A stretch of 64,000 nucleotides of DNA from Duganella aceris (lineage in GTDB: Bacteria > Pseudomonadota > Gammaproteobacteria > Burkholderiales > Burkholderiaceae_D). Position numbers and translations under genes: made by a program. The stretch covers positions 248,001-312,000 of the forward strand of contig NZ_JAADJT010000001.1 in the NCBI RefSeq assembly GCF_011090165.1, written 5' to 3'. Shown piece by piece: positions 1 to 8,672 of this stretch; within the stretch, counting starts at the first letter, position 1; the number at the start of each line of letters is the position of its first letter. The notes beneath the pieces were generated by a model, which saw nothing but the letters and a program-made list of their open reading frames with translations, was not told the DNA's origin and searched no databases.

Positions 1-404
1 GTGAACGCCAGGTGGCGCTGGTCCGGCGACCACGCCAGGTCCGACAGGCGCAGGTTGCGCGGCAGTCCGCGCAGACGGATCTCCTTGCGCGTGGCGATCT
101 CCATCAAACTCAGATCGGTGCCGAAGGAAAAACGGGAAGAAGAACAGGTGCGTGGATTGATGCGCAGACCGGCCAGCTTGAGCTCCGGTTGCGCCACTTC
201 GGCGATGCCGGGCAGCGGCGGCGTTTGCACCACGGCGACTAGGTCGCGTTGCGGGCTGAGGCTCAAGGCCGGCGCGCGCGGCGCGTCGACGATGGCTTGC
301 AGCGCGGCGGGCGGCAGACGGTATCCGTCCTCTTGCGCGCCGGTCTGCGGCGAGGCGGCCATCAGGCCAAGATTCAGAGGCAGCATCGATAACGGTTTGT
401 TCAT
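1..404 (-). CDS. N-terminal part of an S9-like (prolyl oligopeptidase family) peptidase, truncated by the window edge
   Basis: The reading frame opens at ATG 404 with AAGGA 7 nt upstream and runs off the left edge, so only about 134 residues are visible. They read MNKPLSMLPLN..., followed by a stretch (PPAALQAIVDAPRAP, LSLSPQRDLVAVVQ) and later LSDLAWSPDQRHLAFT. The SPDQRHLAF segment is the typical blade motif of the beta-propeller that precedes the alpha/beta hydrolase domain in S9 peptidases (prolyl oligopeptidase / acylaminoacyl peptidase). The catalytic domain lies outside the window. The N-terminus looks like a short, weak signal peptide, so export is uncertain. The family call is inference from the propeller motif and start region only. 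Confidence 0.65.
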   Translation of the reverse strand, partial: MNKPLSMLPLNLGLMAASPQTGAQEDGYRLPPAALQAIVDAPRAPALSLSPQRDLVAVVQTPPLPGIAEVAQPELKLAGLRINPRTCSSSRFSFGTDLSLMEIATRKEIRLRGLPRNLRLSDLAWSPDQRHLAF

Positions 405-558
405 GGAGATCCTTTCGGTCCAGAAGTCGGTCCAGAAGCGGGCTGCTGCGGTTCAGTTTGCTTATGCTATCGCTGATTGTCAATCAGCGGCGCTTATTCC
501 GTGACATTGTGTAACGGCGTACAATCGCTGTTCTTTGAATCGAGCCTCTGGACAGATT

Positions 559-1092
559 ATGGAAATGACCACCCTCACACTGCTGTTGCTGGTGCCGCTG
601 GCGGTGTGGCGTATCTACTCGCGCCTGAAGCGCATGATGACCCGCACCAAGTCCGAGCTATGGCACCACTACGCCACCGCCGCCGTCACCATCGGCGTGC
701 TGCTGCTGCTGCTGGTGAAACTGCTGGGTAACTGGCCGGCGTTCGGCGCACTGTTGGCAGGCGCCGTGGCCGGCGTGCTGCTCGGCCATCGCAACATGAA
801 GCTGACGCGCCTGGAGAACAAGCCGGACGGTTTCTTCTACACGCCCAACCGCAACCTCGGCCTGCTGGTGGTGATGCTGTTCATCAGCCGCCTGATCTAC
901 CGCCTGTTCGAGGCTTACCTGCACATGCACAACCAGATTCCGCTGGACCCGGACTTCGTCGGCAATCCGGTGTCGTCGGTGCTGTTTGGCCTGCTGCTGG
1001 GTTTCTACGGCGTCTACTCGTCGCTGCTGATCCAATGGCGCCGCACGCAAAAGCCGGTGCCGCGCCCGATCGACATCTTCGATATAAAATAA
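559..1092 (+). CDS. Four-helix inner-membrane protein of unknown function (possibly CcdC/DUF1453-like)
   Basis: 177 residues from ATG 559; an in-frame TTG at 535 would add eight residues but has no better ribosome site. Hydrophobic segments are visible at about residues 4-20, 38-58, 64-80, 96-112 and 138-158, separated by basic loops (RIYSRLKRMMTRTK, GHRNMKLTRLENK), so most of the protein is membrane embedded. The spacing of helices and the basic first loop resemble CcdC-type (DUF1453) proteins, but I cannot confirm that by eye. It is transcribed away from the peptidase start at 404, with a 154-bp shared promoter gap. No catalytic residues are recognisable. Confidence 0.7.
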   Translation: MEMTTLTLLLLVPLAVWRIYSRLKRMMTRTKSELWHHYATAAVTIGVLLLLLVKLLGNWPAFGALLAGAVAGVLLGHRNMKLTRLENKPDGFFYTPNRNLGLLVVMLFISRLIYRLFEAYLHMHNQIPLDPDFVGNPVSSVLFGLLLGFYGVYSSLLIQWRRTQKPVPRPIDIFDIK

Positions 1093-1145
1093 AGCGTGTT
1101 TGATGGTATGCTTGGTATTTCCGCAAGGCAACCAAATGCGTCGAT

Positions 1146-1667
1146 ATGAATACGTCCATTTACGACAAGACCGCTAAAGGCAGGGAGGAGATCGCGACCC
1201 GCAAGTATCAGCTTGCGACGCGGTTGCGCACGCTGCTGGTCCTGGTGGACGGCCACAAGCCGGAGGAGGAACTGCTGCGCAACGTGGCGGGACTGGGCTT
1301 GACGGCGAACGCCGTGCAGGAGCTGCTGGCGCAGGAATTGATCGTGTTGACCACCAGTTACGCCGTGCTGCCGGAAGCGGCGGCACCGGTCCCGCCAGCC
1401 GCGCCGGCGGCGGAAATCAGCGGCCTTCCGACCGCGTCGCAAGTCCAGCAATTCCAGCAGGTTTATGATTTCTACAACAAGACCATCAAGAGCACCATGG
1501 GCTTGCGCGGCTTCACCCTGCAATTGAAGGTGGAAAAAGCCGGCACCGTCGACGACCTGCGCCAGCTGCGCGATCCGTATCTGGAGGCGGTGCAGAAGGC
1601 CAAGGGCCGCGACACCGCGCTGCAACTCGCCCAGCAGCTGGATCAGCTGCTGGGCGGCGCCGCTTAA
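1146..1667 (+). CDS. Conserved hypothetical protein, two short helical domains with an Ala/Pro linker
   Basis: 173 residues from ATG 1146. Residues 1-75 look like a winged-helix-type segment: GREEIATRKYQLATRLRTLLVLVDG, then LLRNVAGLGLTANAVQELLAQELIV. This resembles the compact DNA-binding-like modules found in small regulators. An Ala/Pro-rich linker (about 76-92) joins it to a second helical part (about 100-173) ending LAQQLDQLLGGAA. No signal peptide or membrane segment is present. The stop codon overlaps the stop of the convergent mksB-like gene by 4 nt (TTAA), so the two genes meet end to end. The function is unknown; a regulator is a guess from the N-terminal pattern. Confidence 0.7.
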   Translation: MNTSIYDKTAKGREEIATRKYQLATRLRTLLVLVDGHKPEEELLRNVAGLGLTANAVQELLAQELIVLTTSYAVLPEAAAPVPPAAPAAEISGLPTASQVQQFQQVYDFYNKTIKSTMGLRGFTLQLKVEKAGTVDDLRQLRDPYLEAVQKAKGRDTALQLAQQLDQLLGGAA

Positions 1668-4495
1668 GCCACTTTCGCGGCGTCCACCGGACGGCGTTGC
1701 AGCACGAAGATGGGCGCGGCCCACTCCGTATCCTTCTTCTTTTTACTCGTGATGAGCGTCAGTTCCGAAGGATCGTAGACGTCGGTGTTGTGCGTCAACG
1801 GCGTCGTCATCAGGTACTGCGCTTCGGTGTTCTTCAGGAACTCGCCGACCAGCTGGATGTTGCGGATATCCAGGTGGGCGAACGGTTCGTCGATGAACAC
1901 GAAGCCGCCGGAACCGTCTTCCGATTTCAGCAAGCCAATCAGCAGCACCAGCGATTTCATCACCTGCTGGCCGCCGGACGCTTCGCCGTCGTTCATGCCG
2001 ATGATGCCCTTGCCATCGAACTTGAAGCGCACGTGCAGGCCCGCCTGCGACAGCTGCGTATCGTCGTTCTCCAGCCGCACCGGATCCGAGTGCACCTCGA
2101 TGCCGGCCAGCTCGCCCAGCTCCTTGATGTTCTTGGAGTAGGTCTTGATGGTGTAGCGCAGCCGCTCCATGTAGGCGCCGCGCGCGTTGCCGGTCGCCTC
2201 GATGGCGCGGTTGTTCTGGTAGCGGCGCTCCTCGGTCTCGGACTGACGGCCGCTCAGCTGGTCGTTCAGGCGCTGGTACTGATCGATCACGGTCGCATCC
2301 AGTTCCCAATCGCTGCGCGCCAGGCTGGCCTCCAGCGAATGGATGCGCAACGCCACCTGGTGCGCGTTCTGGTGTTCCTTCACCAGCGCGCTGCGGCGCG
2401 CGGGACGACGCCAGGCCTTCGGCAGGTGACGCCACGCCTTGCGCAAGGTCAGCAGCGCTTGAGCGTGATCGCCGCGCTGCTCGATCTGGCGCTTGTTGTT
2501 CAGGCGCAGACCCGCTTCCGCCTCGGACAGGGCGAAGCGCGCGTTCTGCCAGGTGGTGTCGGCGCGGGTGCGCGTGACCACCGCGTTCTTGATCAGGTTT
2601 TGCAGGTCGCCCAGGCGCGAACCGACTTCGGTCCGCTCGGCCCTCAACGGCACGGCGTTGCGCGCCGCCTCGTCGAATTCCTCCTGGCGCGCGGCCAGTT
2701 CCTTGGCGGCGTCGACGCCGGCCAGGCGGGTCTTCAGCGTGCTGATTTCGGTCGCCAGCTTGGAGACGATCAGGGTCAGGCCGTCCTCCTGCGCTTCCAG
2801 CGCCGGCAGCGATTTCTGGATCGCTTCCATACGCTGGGTGCGGCCGGCGGAACCGAAGCGGTAACGCGAGGCTTCGACGAACAGCGAGCGGCCGCCGCGA
2901 CGTTCGCGGTGGTAGGCGTCCGGCGTGATCCACTCGTCGTGGCTGCCCAGCTTGGCGCCGGCGTCGACGGTGTCGACGCGGGTGATGCGCGACAGCTGCT
3001 CCACCAGCCACGAAGGCACCTTGGCCGAGAACTTCACCACCGACATCAGCGAGTCGTCCTTGACCGACGGCGCATGCACCAGGTCCGGCACGATGAAGTG
3101 GCGATAACGTTCCTTCTCCGCCAGGCGGTAGGCGGCCGACGCGTCGGACGATTTATCCAGCAGCACCACGGAGGCATAGCCACCCAGCACGCCTTCGATC
3201 GCGCCTTGCCAGCGCGGGTCGGTCACTTCGACGATATCCGACAGCATGGCGTGGCTGATGCCGGCGTCGTTCAGCGCGCGGCGCATGCCGCGTTGCGCTT
3301 CCGGCTCCGGCATCGCGGTCTTGCCCTGCAAGGCGGCGATCGTCGACAGCTCGCCGGCGATCTTGGCGGCGACGGCGTCGCGCGCGTTGCGCTGGCGCGC
3401 CAGCTCGATTTCCTTTTCCTGCAACTGGCGCGCCACTTCGGCCAGGTCTTCGCCGGAATCGGCGGCCAGCTTTTGCAGGCGCGCCTTCTGTTCCAGCAGG
3501 CTGTCCAGCGGCTTGAGCTTGCCGTTGATGTGCGTCAGGCGGGTTTGCAGCGAGGTCGATTCCTGCTCCAGCACCGTCTCGTGCTGTTGCGCATCGGTCA
3601 GCGCCTTGGCCTGCGCGGCCAAGGCGTTGCGCTTGTCGGTCATCTGCTGGTCGGCCTGCATCAGCGGCTTGCGCGCGTCGCGCAACTGGCGGCTGATGTT
3701 GGCGTGCTTTTCGCGCGCTTCGTTGTACTCCAGCGTCGGCAGCACTTCTTCCTGCAGGTTGCGGCGTTCCTTGTTCAGGTCTTCCCACTGGTGGTAGTTG
3801 GCCACGCGCAGGCGCAGGCCCTCCAGGTTGGTCTTGGAGGCTTCCAGCTCGGTCTCGAAGCGTTTCAGTTCGATTTCGGTGTCGCGCTGGTGGCGCTTGG
3901 CTTCGTCGTAGGCGTCCAGCACTTCCTTGTCGCCGAACACCTGGAACACCAGGTCCAGCAACTGGCGCGGCGCGTATTCGCACAGCTTGTCGGTTTCGCC
4001 CTGCTCCAGCGCCAGCACTTTCGCCATCGCCGGCGACAGGCCGGCGTTGGCGAGGCGCTTACGGTAGTTCTCGACGCCGAGCCAGTCGTTGCCGGCTTCG
4101 CCGATGTCTTCGATCTGCACGTTACCGGGACGCATCAGGTACTGGCGCTTCCAGTCGCCGCCGTTCTTCTGGATCTGGCAGAACAGCGTGACTTCGTCGT
4201 CGCTGAAGAAGCCGGAGCTGCGGAACGGACGGTTGGACAGCTGCTTGCCGACGTTCTTGTTGTCGACCACGGCGCGCAGCCAGGCGGTCTGCTGGCCGCT
4301 GTGGCGGGCGTAGTGCTTGTAGGTGCGGCCCATCGAGCAATCGAGGCCGAACAGCGTGCGCAGCGCGTCCAGCAAGGTGGTCTTGCCGGAGCCGTTCTGG
4401 CCGGCGATGGTGATGATTTTGGCGTCCAGCGGGATGTTCTTGATGCGCTGCCAGTAATCCCAGTGGACCAGTTCTAGCGATTTGATATGAAACAT
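1664..4495 (-). CDS. mksB: MksB-like SMC ATPase (condensin subunit)
   Basis: 943 residues. The N-terminal half-ATPase carries Walker A GQNGSGKTT (32-40). Two long coiled coils (about 200-385 and 560-780) flank a globular hinge-like region (about 400-545) containing AIEGVLGGYASVVLLD, a pattern typical of SMC hinges. The C-terminal half-ATPase carries the signature ASGGQQ (839-844) and Walker B with D-loop FVFIDEPFAHLD (about 865-876). It is preceded by two small partner genes with overlapping or 2-nt spacing, in the order kleisin - winged helix - SMC, as in mksFEB. Such complexes extrude DNA loops and act in chromosome organisation; Wadjet relatives cleave plasmids but need a fourth nuclease subunit, which is absent. 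A plain RecN/Rad50-like role is less likely because of the hinge and partners. A 21-nt internal duplication lies at 2407-2440. Confidence 0.8.
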   Translation of the reverse strand: MFHIKSLELVHWDYWQRIKNIPLDAKIITIAGQNGSGKTTLLDALRTLFGLDCSMGRTYKHYARHSGQQTAWLRAVVDNKNVGKQLSNRPFRSSGFFSDDEVTLFCQIQKNGGDWKRQYLMRPGNVQIEDIGEAGNDWLGVENYRKRLANAGLSPAMAKVLALEQGETDKLCEYAPRQLLDLVFQVFGDKEVLDAYDEAKRHQRDTEIELKRFETELEASKTNLEGLRLRVANYHQWEDLNKERRNLQEEVLPTLEYNEAREKHANISRQLRDARKPLMQADQQMTDKRNALAAQAKALTDAQQHETVLEQESTSLQTRLTHINGKLKPLDSLLEQKARLQKLAADSGEDLAEVARQLQEKEIELARQRNARDAVAAKIAGELSTIAALQGKTAMPEPEAQRGMRRALNDAGISHAMLSDIVEVTDPRWQGAIEGVLGGYASVVLLDKSSDASAAYRLAEKERYRHFIVPDLVHAPSVKDDSLMSVVKFSAKVPSWLVEQLSRITRVDTVDAGAKLGSHDEWITPDAYHRERRGGRSLFVEASRYRFGSAGRTQRMEAIQKSLPALEAQEDGLTLIVSKLATEISTLKTRLAGVDAAKELAARQEEFDEAARNAVPLRAERTEVGSRLGDLQNLIKNAVVTRTRADTTWQNARFALSEAEAGLRLNNKRQIEQRGDHAQALLTLRKAWRHLPKAWRRPARRSALVKEHQNAHQVALRIHSLEASLARSDWELDATVIDQYQRLNDQLSGRQSETEERRYQNNRAIEATGNARGAYMERLRYTIKTYSKNIKELGELAGIEVHSDPVRLENDDTQLSQAGLHVRFKFDGKGIIGMNDGEASGGQQVMKSLVLLIGLLKSEDGSGGFVFIDEPFAHLDIRNIQLVGEFLKNTEAQYLMTTPLTHNTDVYDPSELTLITSKKKKDTEWAAPIFVLQRRPVDAAKVA
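2400..2440 (-). repeat. 21-nt tandem duplication inside the SMC coiled coil
   Basis: GACGCCAGGCCTT (2407-2419) and GACGCCACGCCTT (2428-2440) on the + strand are 21 nt apart. On the coding strand they give the successive heptapeptides KAWRHLP and KAWRRPA, followed by a basic stretch (RRSALVKEH). One duplicated unit equals one coiled-coil heptad, so the frame and the coil register are both kept. The residues are unusually rich in Trp, Pro and Arg for a coiled coil. Confidence 0.6.
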
Positions 4496-4497
4496 GC

Positions 4498-5244
4498 TTA
4501 GTCCTTGGCGGGAGGTTCGGTGTCGTCGAGCGGAGCCGGCGGCGGTGCGTCGAAGGCCGGGAGGATTTCTTCATCCTCTTCGATCGGCGGGGAGCTGCGC
4601 GGCACCGGGATGATCTGCGCCGGCGAGCGCTTGAACACGTCGGCCAGCGCGCCGTTGATGATGCGCTCCTTCAGCTGGTCGGTATCCATCATCAGGTCCA
4701 GCAGCGGGCCTTCGACGATGATGTCGCCGCGCCGTTCGATGAAGCCCAGCTTGGCCAGGATGCCGAGGTTCATATCGAGACGGGTCTTCTTGCCCAGCTT
4801 GTCGCCGAAGTCCGCCAGCAGCGCCTTGTAGGCGATGCCGATCGAGGTGTCTTCGGCGCGCGGCAGCGGCTTGTCGACGCCGAACATGTCGTTCTGGTCG
4901 TCGTCCGCGTGCTGGTGGGTTTCCTGGCGCTCGCGCTTGGGCAGGATGATCTGCGCCCACAGCACCACCAACAGGGCCACGCCGTCGCGCGACAGGCCGA
5001 AGTTGTTGTTCTGCCAGACGTCGCGCGCGCCGAACACCTTCGGCTCGATGGCGCGGTGCAGCGCCAGCGTGACGTGGTCGGCGTAGACGTTGTCCAGCAG
5101 TTTCAGGCCGGTGGCTTGCAGGCGCGTGTCGACTTCGGCGCGGAACAGTTCATCCGACAGCACGCGTTTCACGAGCTTGTCGTCGCGGCGCAGGTGTTGA
5201 TGCGTCAGCAGGCGCGCGATCAGGATTTGGGAATCGTCATTCAT
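4498..5244 (-). CDS. mksE: MksE-like winged-helix condensin subunit
   Basis: 248 residues, starting in an ATGAATGA overlap with the upstream mksF-like gene and ending 2 nt before the SMC start, so translation of all three is coupled. The protein is soluble, with helices at residues 1-75, LSRDGVALLVVLWAQIILPK at about 83-102, and a probable winged helix at about 140-180 (TRLDMNLGILAKLGFIERRGDIIVEGPLL). The C-terminal 40 residues are acidic and Pro-rich (EEDEEILPAFDAPPPAP). This size and fold order match the MksE/JetB/MukE family (about 200-250 residues), which binds the kleisin and DNA. Assignment rests mainly on operon context and winged-helix pattern rather than on a catalytic motif. Confidence 0.68.
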   Translation of the reverse strand: MNDDSQILIARLLTHQHLRRDDKLVKRVLSDELFRAEVDTRLQATGLKLLDNVYADHVTLALHRAIEPKVFGARDVWQNNNFGLSRDGVALLVVLWAQIILPKRERQETHQHADDDQNDMFGVDKPLPRAEDTSIGIAYKALLADFGDKLGKKTRLDMNLGILAKLGFIERRGDIIVEGPLLDLMMDTDQLKERIINGALADVFKRSPAQIIPVPRSSPPIEEDEEILPAFDAPPPAPLDDTEPPAKD

Positions 5245-6607
5245 CGGACTTGTCGCCTTCAGGATTCAAGGACAGTGAAAGGGAGGCAAGCGACATCGCG
5301 GCCACATGCAGATCGGGCAGTTGGATCATTTCATCGCTCGGCGTGAATGTCACCGGCAGCCGCGCCAGTTCGGCGGTGGCGCCTTGCAGGCGGGCCTCGT
5401 CGGCGTCGCCCAGCAGCGGCAGCAGCGAGGCGCGGTACGAGGCCACGGCGAAGGTCGCCGGCAACAGCGAATCCTGCACCGGGATCGATTTCGGGCCCTC
5501 GTCGGCGATGCTGGGGAAATTGCCCAGCGCCGCGAAGTCGGACAGGCGCGCCAGCCATTCGTCCAGCTCCTGCTGCATCGCCGGGCCGTCGCTGACGGTG
5601 GTCGGCGCGTCGGTGCCGGTCGGCAGGCCGTTGGAGACGACGTTGCTGGCGCGGTCCGCCAGCAACTCGGTTTCGGCGACGTCGATCATCTCGGCCGGGG
5701 TGATAAACAGCGGCACCACCGGCTGGTCGATCGCGCCTTCGGCCAGCGAGGCCAGGTCTTCGTGCAGCAGCAGCCAGCGCTTGATGTCGGTGGTGGACAG
5801 GCCGGACTGGCCCAGGTGCACGCGCTGGCGCTCGATCTGGTTCAGCGCGCGCGAGAACATGCCCTGCATGTTCAGCAGCGCCGATTGGGCGCGGCCGATC
5901 GCCTGCGCGGCGCGGTGGGTCGCGCTGTCGGCGTTTTCGTCGGAGGTGATGGCGCGCAGGATCTCCGAGCCCTTCTCGACCCAGTCGCAGGCCATGTGCC
6001 ACTTCGCCTGCGAGGCGCGCAGGCGGAACTCGGAGCCGGAGGCGATGGCGTCGGAGAACTCCTCGGTCAGGTCGACCAGGCGGCCCAGCAGGTGGTTCAG
6101 CTGGTCGACCGTGACGCCGCCCATGACTTGTGCACCGGCCACCTGCGACAGCAGGAAGCCCATGTCGGCGGTGTCTTCTTCCTTGCCCAGCGTGAGCAGG
6201 CCGTCGATCGCCGACAGGACGTTGCGCGCCATCGGCGTGACGCGGTAGACGGCTTGCTGCGCGTCCCAGGCCAGCAGCTGGTTGGTGCGCAGGCGCATCA
6301 GCACCGTTTCCAGCGATTCCGGCAGCAGATAGGCCAGACGGGTGTTGATGTCGGCGCGGGTGAAGCTGGACGAGGCGGTGTCGGCGGCCAGCTCGCGCAG
6401 CACCAGCAGGCGCACCAAAACGCCGTCGAAACCGCCGTGGAACAGCGCCGTGAAGACTTGCAGCAGCGGCTGGGCGCGCTTCAGGTGATACACCTGTTCG
6501 ATCTCGTCGGCCGAGATGTTCGGCTGGAAGTGCGCTTGCAGGCTGTCTTGCTGTTGTTCTTGATCCAGCGCCTGCTCAGGCGCCGAGTCACTTATAGGAT
6601 CGATCAT
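5237..6607 (-). CDS. mksF: MksF-like kleisin condensin subunit
   Basis: 456 residues and the first gene of the three-gene operon. After a Gln/Glu-rich N-terminus, residues 30-130 form a helical winged-helix-like domain (EIEQVYHLKRAQPLLQVFTALFHGGF, then FTRADINTRLAYLLPESLETVLMRLRTNQLLAW). A long helical middle follows (about 180-300, with KWHMACDWVEKGSEILRAIT and RAQSALLNMQGMFSRALNQIERQRVHLG). A C-terminal domain (about 350-450) would contact the SMC head. This is the layout of MksF/JetA/MukF kleisins. No enzymatic motif is present. The 66-nt gap to the DUF3108 gene upstream probably holds the operon promoter. Kleisins diverge strongly in sequence, so the call leans on gene order. Confidence 0.68.
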   Translation of the reverse strand: MIDPISDSAPEQALDQEQQQDSLQAHFQPNISADEIEQVYHLKRAQPLLQVFTALFHGGFDGVLVRLLVLRELAADTASSSFTRADINTRLAYLLPESLETVLMRLRTNQLLAWDAQQAVYRVTPMARNVLSAIDGLLTLGKEEDTADMGFLLSQVAGAQVMGGVTVDQLNHLLGRLVDLTEEFSDAIASGSEFRLRASQAKWHMACDWVEKGSEILRAITSDENADSATHRAAQAIGRAQSALLNMQGMFSRALNQIERQRVHLGQSGLSTTDIKRWLLLHEDLASLAEGAIDQPVVPLFITPAEMIDVAETELLADRASNVVSNGLPTGTDAPTTVSDGPAMQQELDEWLARLSDFAALGNFPSIADEGPKSIPVQDSLLPATFAVASYRASLLPLLGDADEARLQGATAELARLPVTFTPSDEMIQLPDLHVAAMSLASLSLSLNPEGDKSDE

Positions 6608-6675
6608 TCTCTACCATTCTGTACGCAAATTGCAACAAAGCATCATCATTGCGGGGGCGTCAGTATAGCAGGAGC

Positions 6676-7431
6676 CTACTTTTTCACGACCTTTTCCAGG
6701 ATCTGGTCGACGAAGTCGCCGTCGGCGTCGTTGAAGCGCACCCGCACCGGGTACCAGTCCAGCGACGGCGCCAGCCACAGCTCGACCTGCTGGCCTTCCT
6801 TGTCGGCCGACGGCGCCTTGGTCAGGTGCAGCGCCTGCACCTCGCCGCCGCCGATCTTCACCGCCTCGGTGTTGACCACCTTGAAGCTCCACACCTCGGC
6901 GTCGCGGCGGCCGGCGACGAAGTATTGCCATTCGCTGCCCGGCTTGAACTTGTCCGGCGTGGCGCGCGCCTGCGCCGCCAGCTGCCATTGCGCGCTGCTG
7001 CGGTCCTGCTCGCCGCCCTTGATCGGGTAGGTGGTGTCGTCGATGCTGAAGCTGATGGTTTTGGCGTCGCGCTTGAAACTGGTGGTGTACGGATCCTTGC
7101 GGAAACGCTTCTCGGTGAACGTGACCGGCGCCAGGCCGAAGTCGTCGATCGCGCCTTCGCTGCGGTTCTCCAGGATCTTGCCGAAGATGGCGGCGCGGCT
7201 TTCGGTGACGATCGAATACTTGCCGTCGCCCGCGCGCCATTGCACGCTGGCGGTGCCGTTGATGGTCAGGCCGTGCTGTTTGGCGTTGATGGTGTAGTTC
7301 AGGTCGGCCGACGGCGGCATGCTGGTCGGGCGCTTGACGCTCGGGTGCTCGGCGGCGTCGCCGCTGGCCGCTTGCGCCAGCGAGGCGCAGGCCAGCAGGA
7401 CGGCGGCGCAAATGGTGGTGGTTTTTTTCAT
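6676..7431 (-). CDS. DUF3108 family periplasmic protein
   Basis: 251 residues with a clear signal peptide (MKKTTTICAAVLLACASLAQA, cleavage about residue 21). The mature part is beta-rich and contains the family landmarks SEGAIDDFGLAPVTFTEKR and WLAPSLDWYPVRVRF, typical of DUF3108 proteins, which are thought to form a periplasmic beta-barrel-like fold. The biochemical function of the family is unknown. The gene begins 1 nt after the stop of a paralogous gene (TAATATG), so the two are translationally coupled. The two proteins share the SEGAIDDFG and WLAP...WYPV blocks. Confidence 0.85.
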   Translation of the reverse strand: MKKTTTICAAVLLACASLAQAASGDAAEHPSVKRPTSMPPSADLNYTINAKQHGLTINGTASVQWRAGDGKYSIVTESRAAIFGKILENRSEGAIDDFGLAPVTFTEKRFRKDPYTTSFKRDAKTISFSIDDTTYPIKGGEQDRSSAQWQLAAQARATPDKFKPGSEWQYFVAGRRDAEVWSFKVVNTEAVKIGGGEVQALHLTKAPSADKEGQQVELWLAPSLDWYPVRVRFNDADGDFVDQILEKVVKK

Positions 7432-7432
7432 A

Positions 7433-8596
7433 TTATTTTCCGGATTCTGTCATCGTGATGTGGGACACGGTCTGCGTCGTCAGCGCGCCGTTCTTTTCTG
7501 TATTGCGGATCTGCACCGGATACCAGTTCATGCCCGGCGCCAGCCAGATGTCCAGCTGCGACGAGTAGGTGCCCGGCTTCGGCGGCCGGGTCAGATGCCA
7601 GGTCACCAGCTTGCCCAATTTCGTATCGAGTTCCTCTTCGCCGACCAGCTGGAAGCGGAACACGGTCGCCTCCTTTTCCTCGCCGACCTGGATATCGATA
7701 TCGCCGCCGAACTGGTTGATGTCGGCGCGGCCGATGCCGCCCAGCTGGAACGGCACGGTGGCCTTGTCCTGCGCGCCCACCAGCAGCGGATAGCTGCGCT
7801 CGGACGCGGAAAAACTGATGGTGCCGGTGTCGCGGTTGAAATGGGTGGCGGTCTCCGCACGGCGCGCGCGCTTTTCGGTGGCGGTGACCGGGGCGATGCC
7901 GAAATCGTCGATCGCGCCTTCGCTGCGCAGCACCAGCAGGTTGAGGCGCGTGACCAGCAGGCTCACGCCCGCCTCCACCGACGCCTGGTAACGGCCGCCG
8001 TCAGTATGCCACGCCATGGTCGCGGCCCCCGTCCATTTGGTGCCGTCGGCGTCGACCCGCGCCACCGTCATCTCGAAGCTGGCCGACGGCGGCAGGTTGA
8101 CCTTGTAGCGGCGCATGGCCTGCGCCGGCGCCGCCTCCACCGGCGCGGCGGCGGCCGGCGTCGCGCCTTCGGCCACGGCCGGCGGCGGAGTGCCGGTCTG
8201 CGCCTGCGCCGCGCCATCCTGCCTGGCGACGTTGATGTCGACGGCGGCCACCGCCACCACCGCCGCCAAGGCGGTCGCCGCGTCGCTGGCCGAGATCTCC
8301 GTGCCCGCCGTGACCGGGGTCGTCACCGGCGCGCCGCGCGCCACCGGCCGCGGCCGGGCGGCGGCGGGCCCTTTCGGCAGCGGCGCCACCTCGGGCGCCG
8401 GCGCGCTCTCGACCCGCTTGGGCAGCGTCAGGCGCAGCTGCGCGCTCATCAGCGACGCCGGCAGCGGCGAGGCCCGGTGCGTCTGTGCGCTGAGCCGTCC
8501 GCCCACCCAGTCTATCGTCGCGTAGTGCAGGACCAGCGTGGCCGCGCCCAAAACGAGCAAACGCCGGCGCTGGAAGAGGAAGGAAACAATCGTCAT
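7433..8596 (-). CDS. DUF3108 family protein with N-terminal membrane anchor
   Basis: 387 residues. It begins with an uncleaved-looking anchor (RRRLLVLGAATLVLHYATIDWVGG, about 10-34). An Ala/Pro-rich linker of about 110 residues follows, and a DUF3108 domain occupies about 155-387 (SEGAIDDFGIAPVTATEKR, DIWLAPGMNWYPVQIR). It lies upstream of and coupled to the shorter exported paralogue at 6676. The pair looks like an anchored and a free periplasmic version of one fold, arising by duplication. The long linker is low complexity. The gene is transcribed away from phaM, with a 131-nt shared gap. Confidence 0.85.
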   Translation of the reverse strand: MTIVSFLFQRRRLLVLGAATLVLHYATIDWVGGRLSAQTHRASPLPASLMSAQLRLTLPKRVESAPAPEVAPLPKGPAAARPRPVARGAPVTTPVTAGTEISASDAATALAAVVAVAAVDINVARQDGAAQAQTGTPPPAVAEGATPAAAAPVEAAPAQAMRRYKVNLPPSASFEMTVARVDADGTKWTGAATMAWHTDGGRYQASVEAGVSLLVTRLNLLVLRSEGAIDDFGIAPVTATEKRARRAETATHFNRDTGTISFSASERSYPLLVGAQDKATVPFQLGGIGRADINQFGGDIDIQVGEEKEATVFRFQLVGEEELDTKLGKLVTWHLTRPPKPGTYSSQLDIWLAPGMNWYPVQIRNTEKNGALTTQTVSHITMTESGK

Positions 8597-8672
8597 GGCC
8601 GCTAGTTTAACGTGTTCGGCCGCGCCCCACCGCGCGCCGGCGCGCCCTTGCCAGAAATGTTGTCAAAACCTT

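Noticed and set aside
1697..4477. A 926-codon + strand open frame opposite the SMC gene
   Set aside because: Shadow of a high-GC gene; composition is low complexity Arg/Gln/Val/Leu and no family is recognisable.
1664..6607. Possible Wadjet defence system
   Set aside because: The JetD/MksG nuclease is missing and the next gene is unrelated and convergent, so only the MksBEF-like part is claimed.
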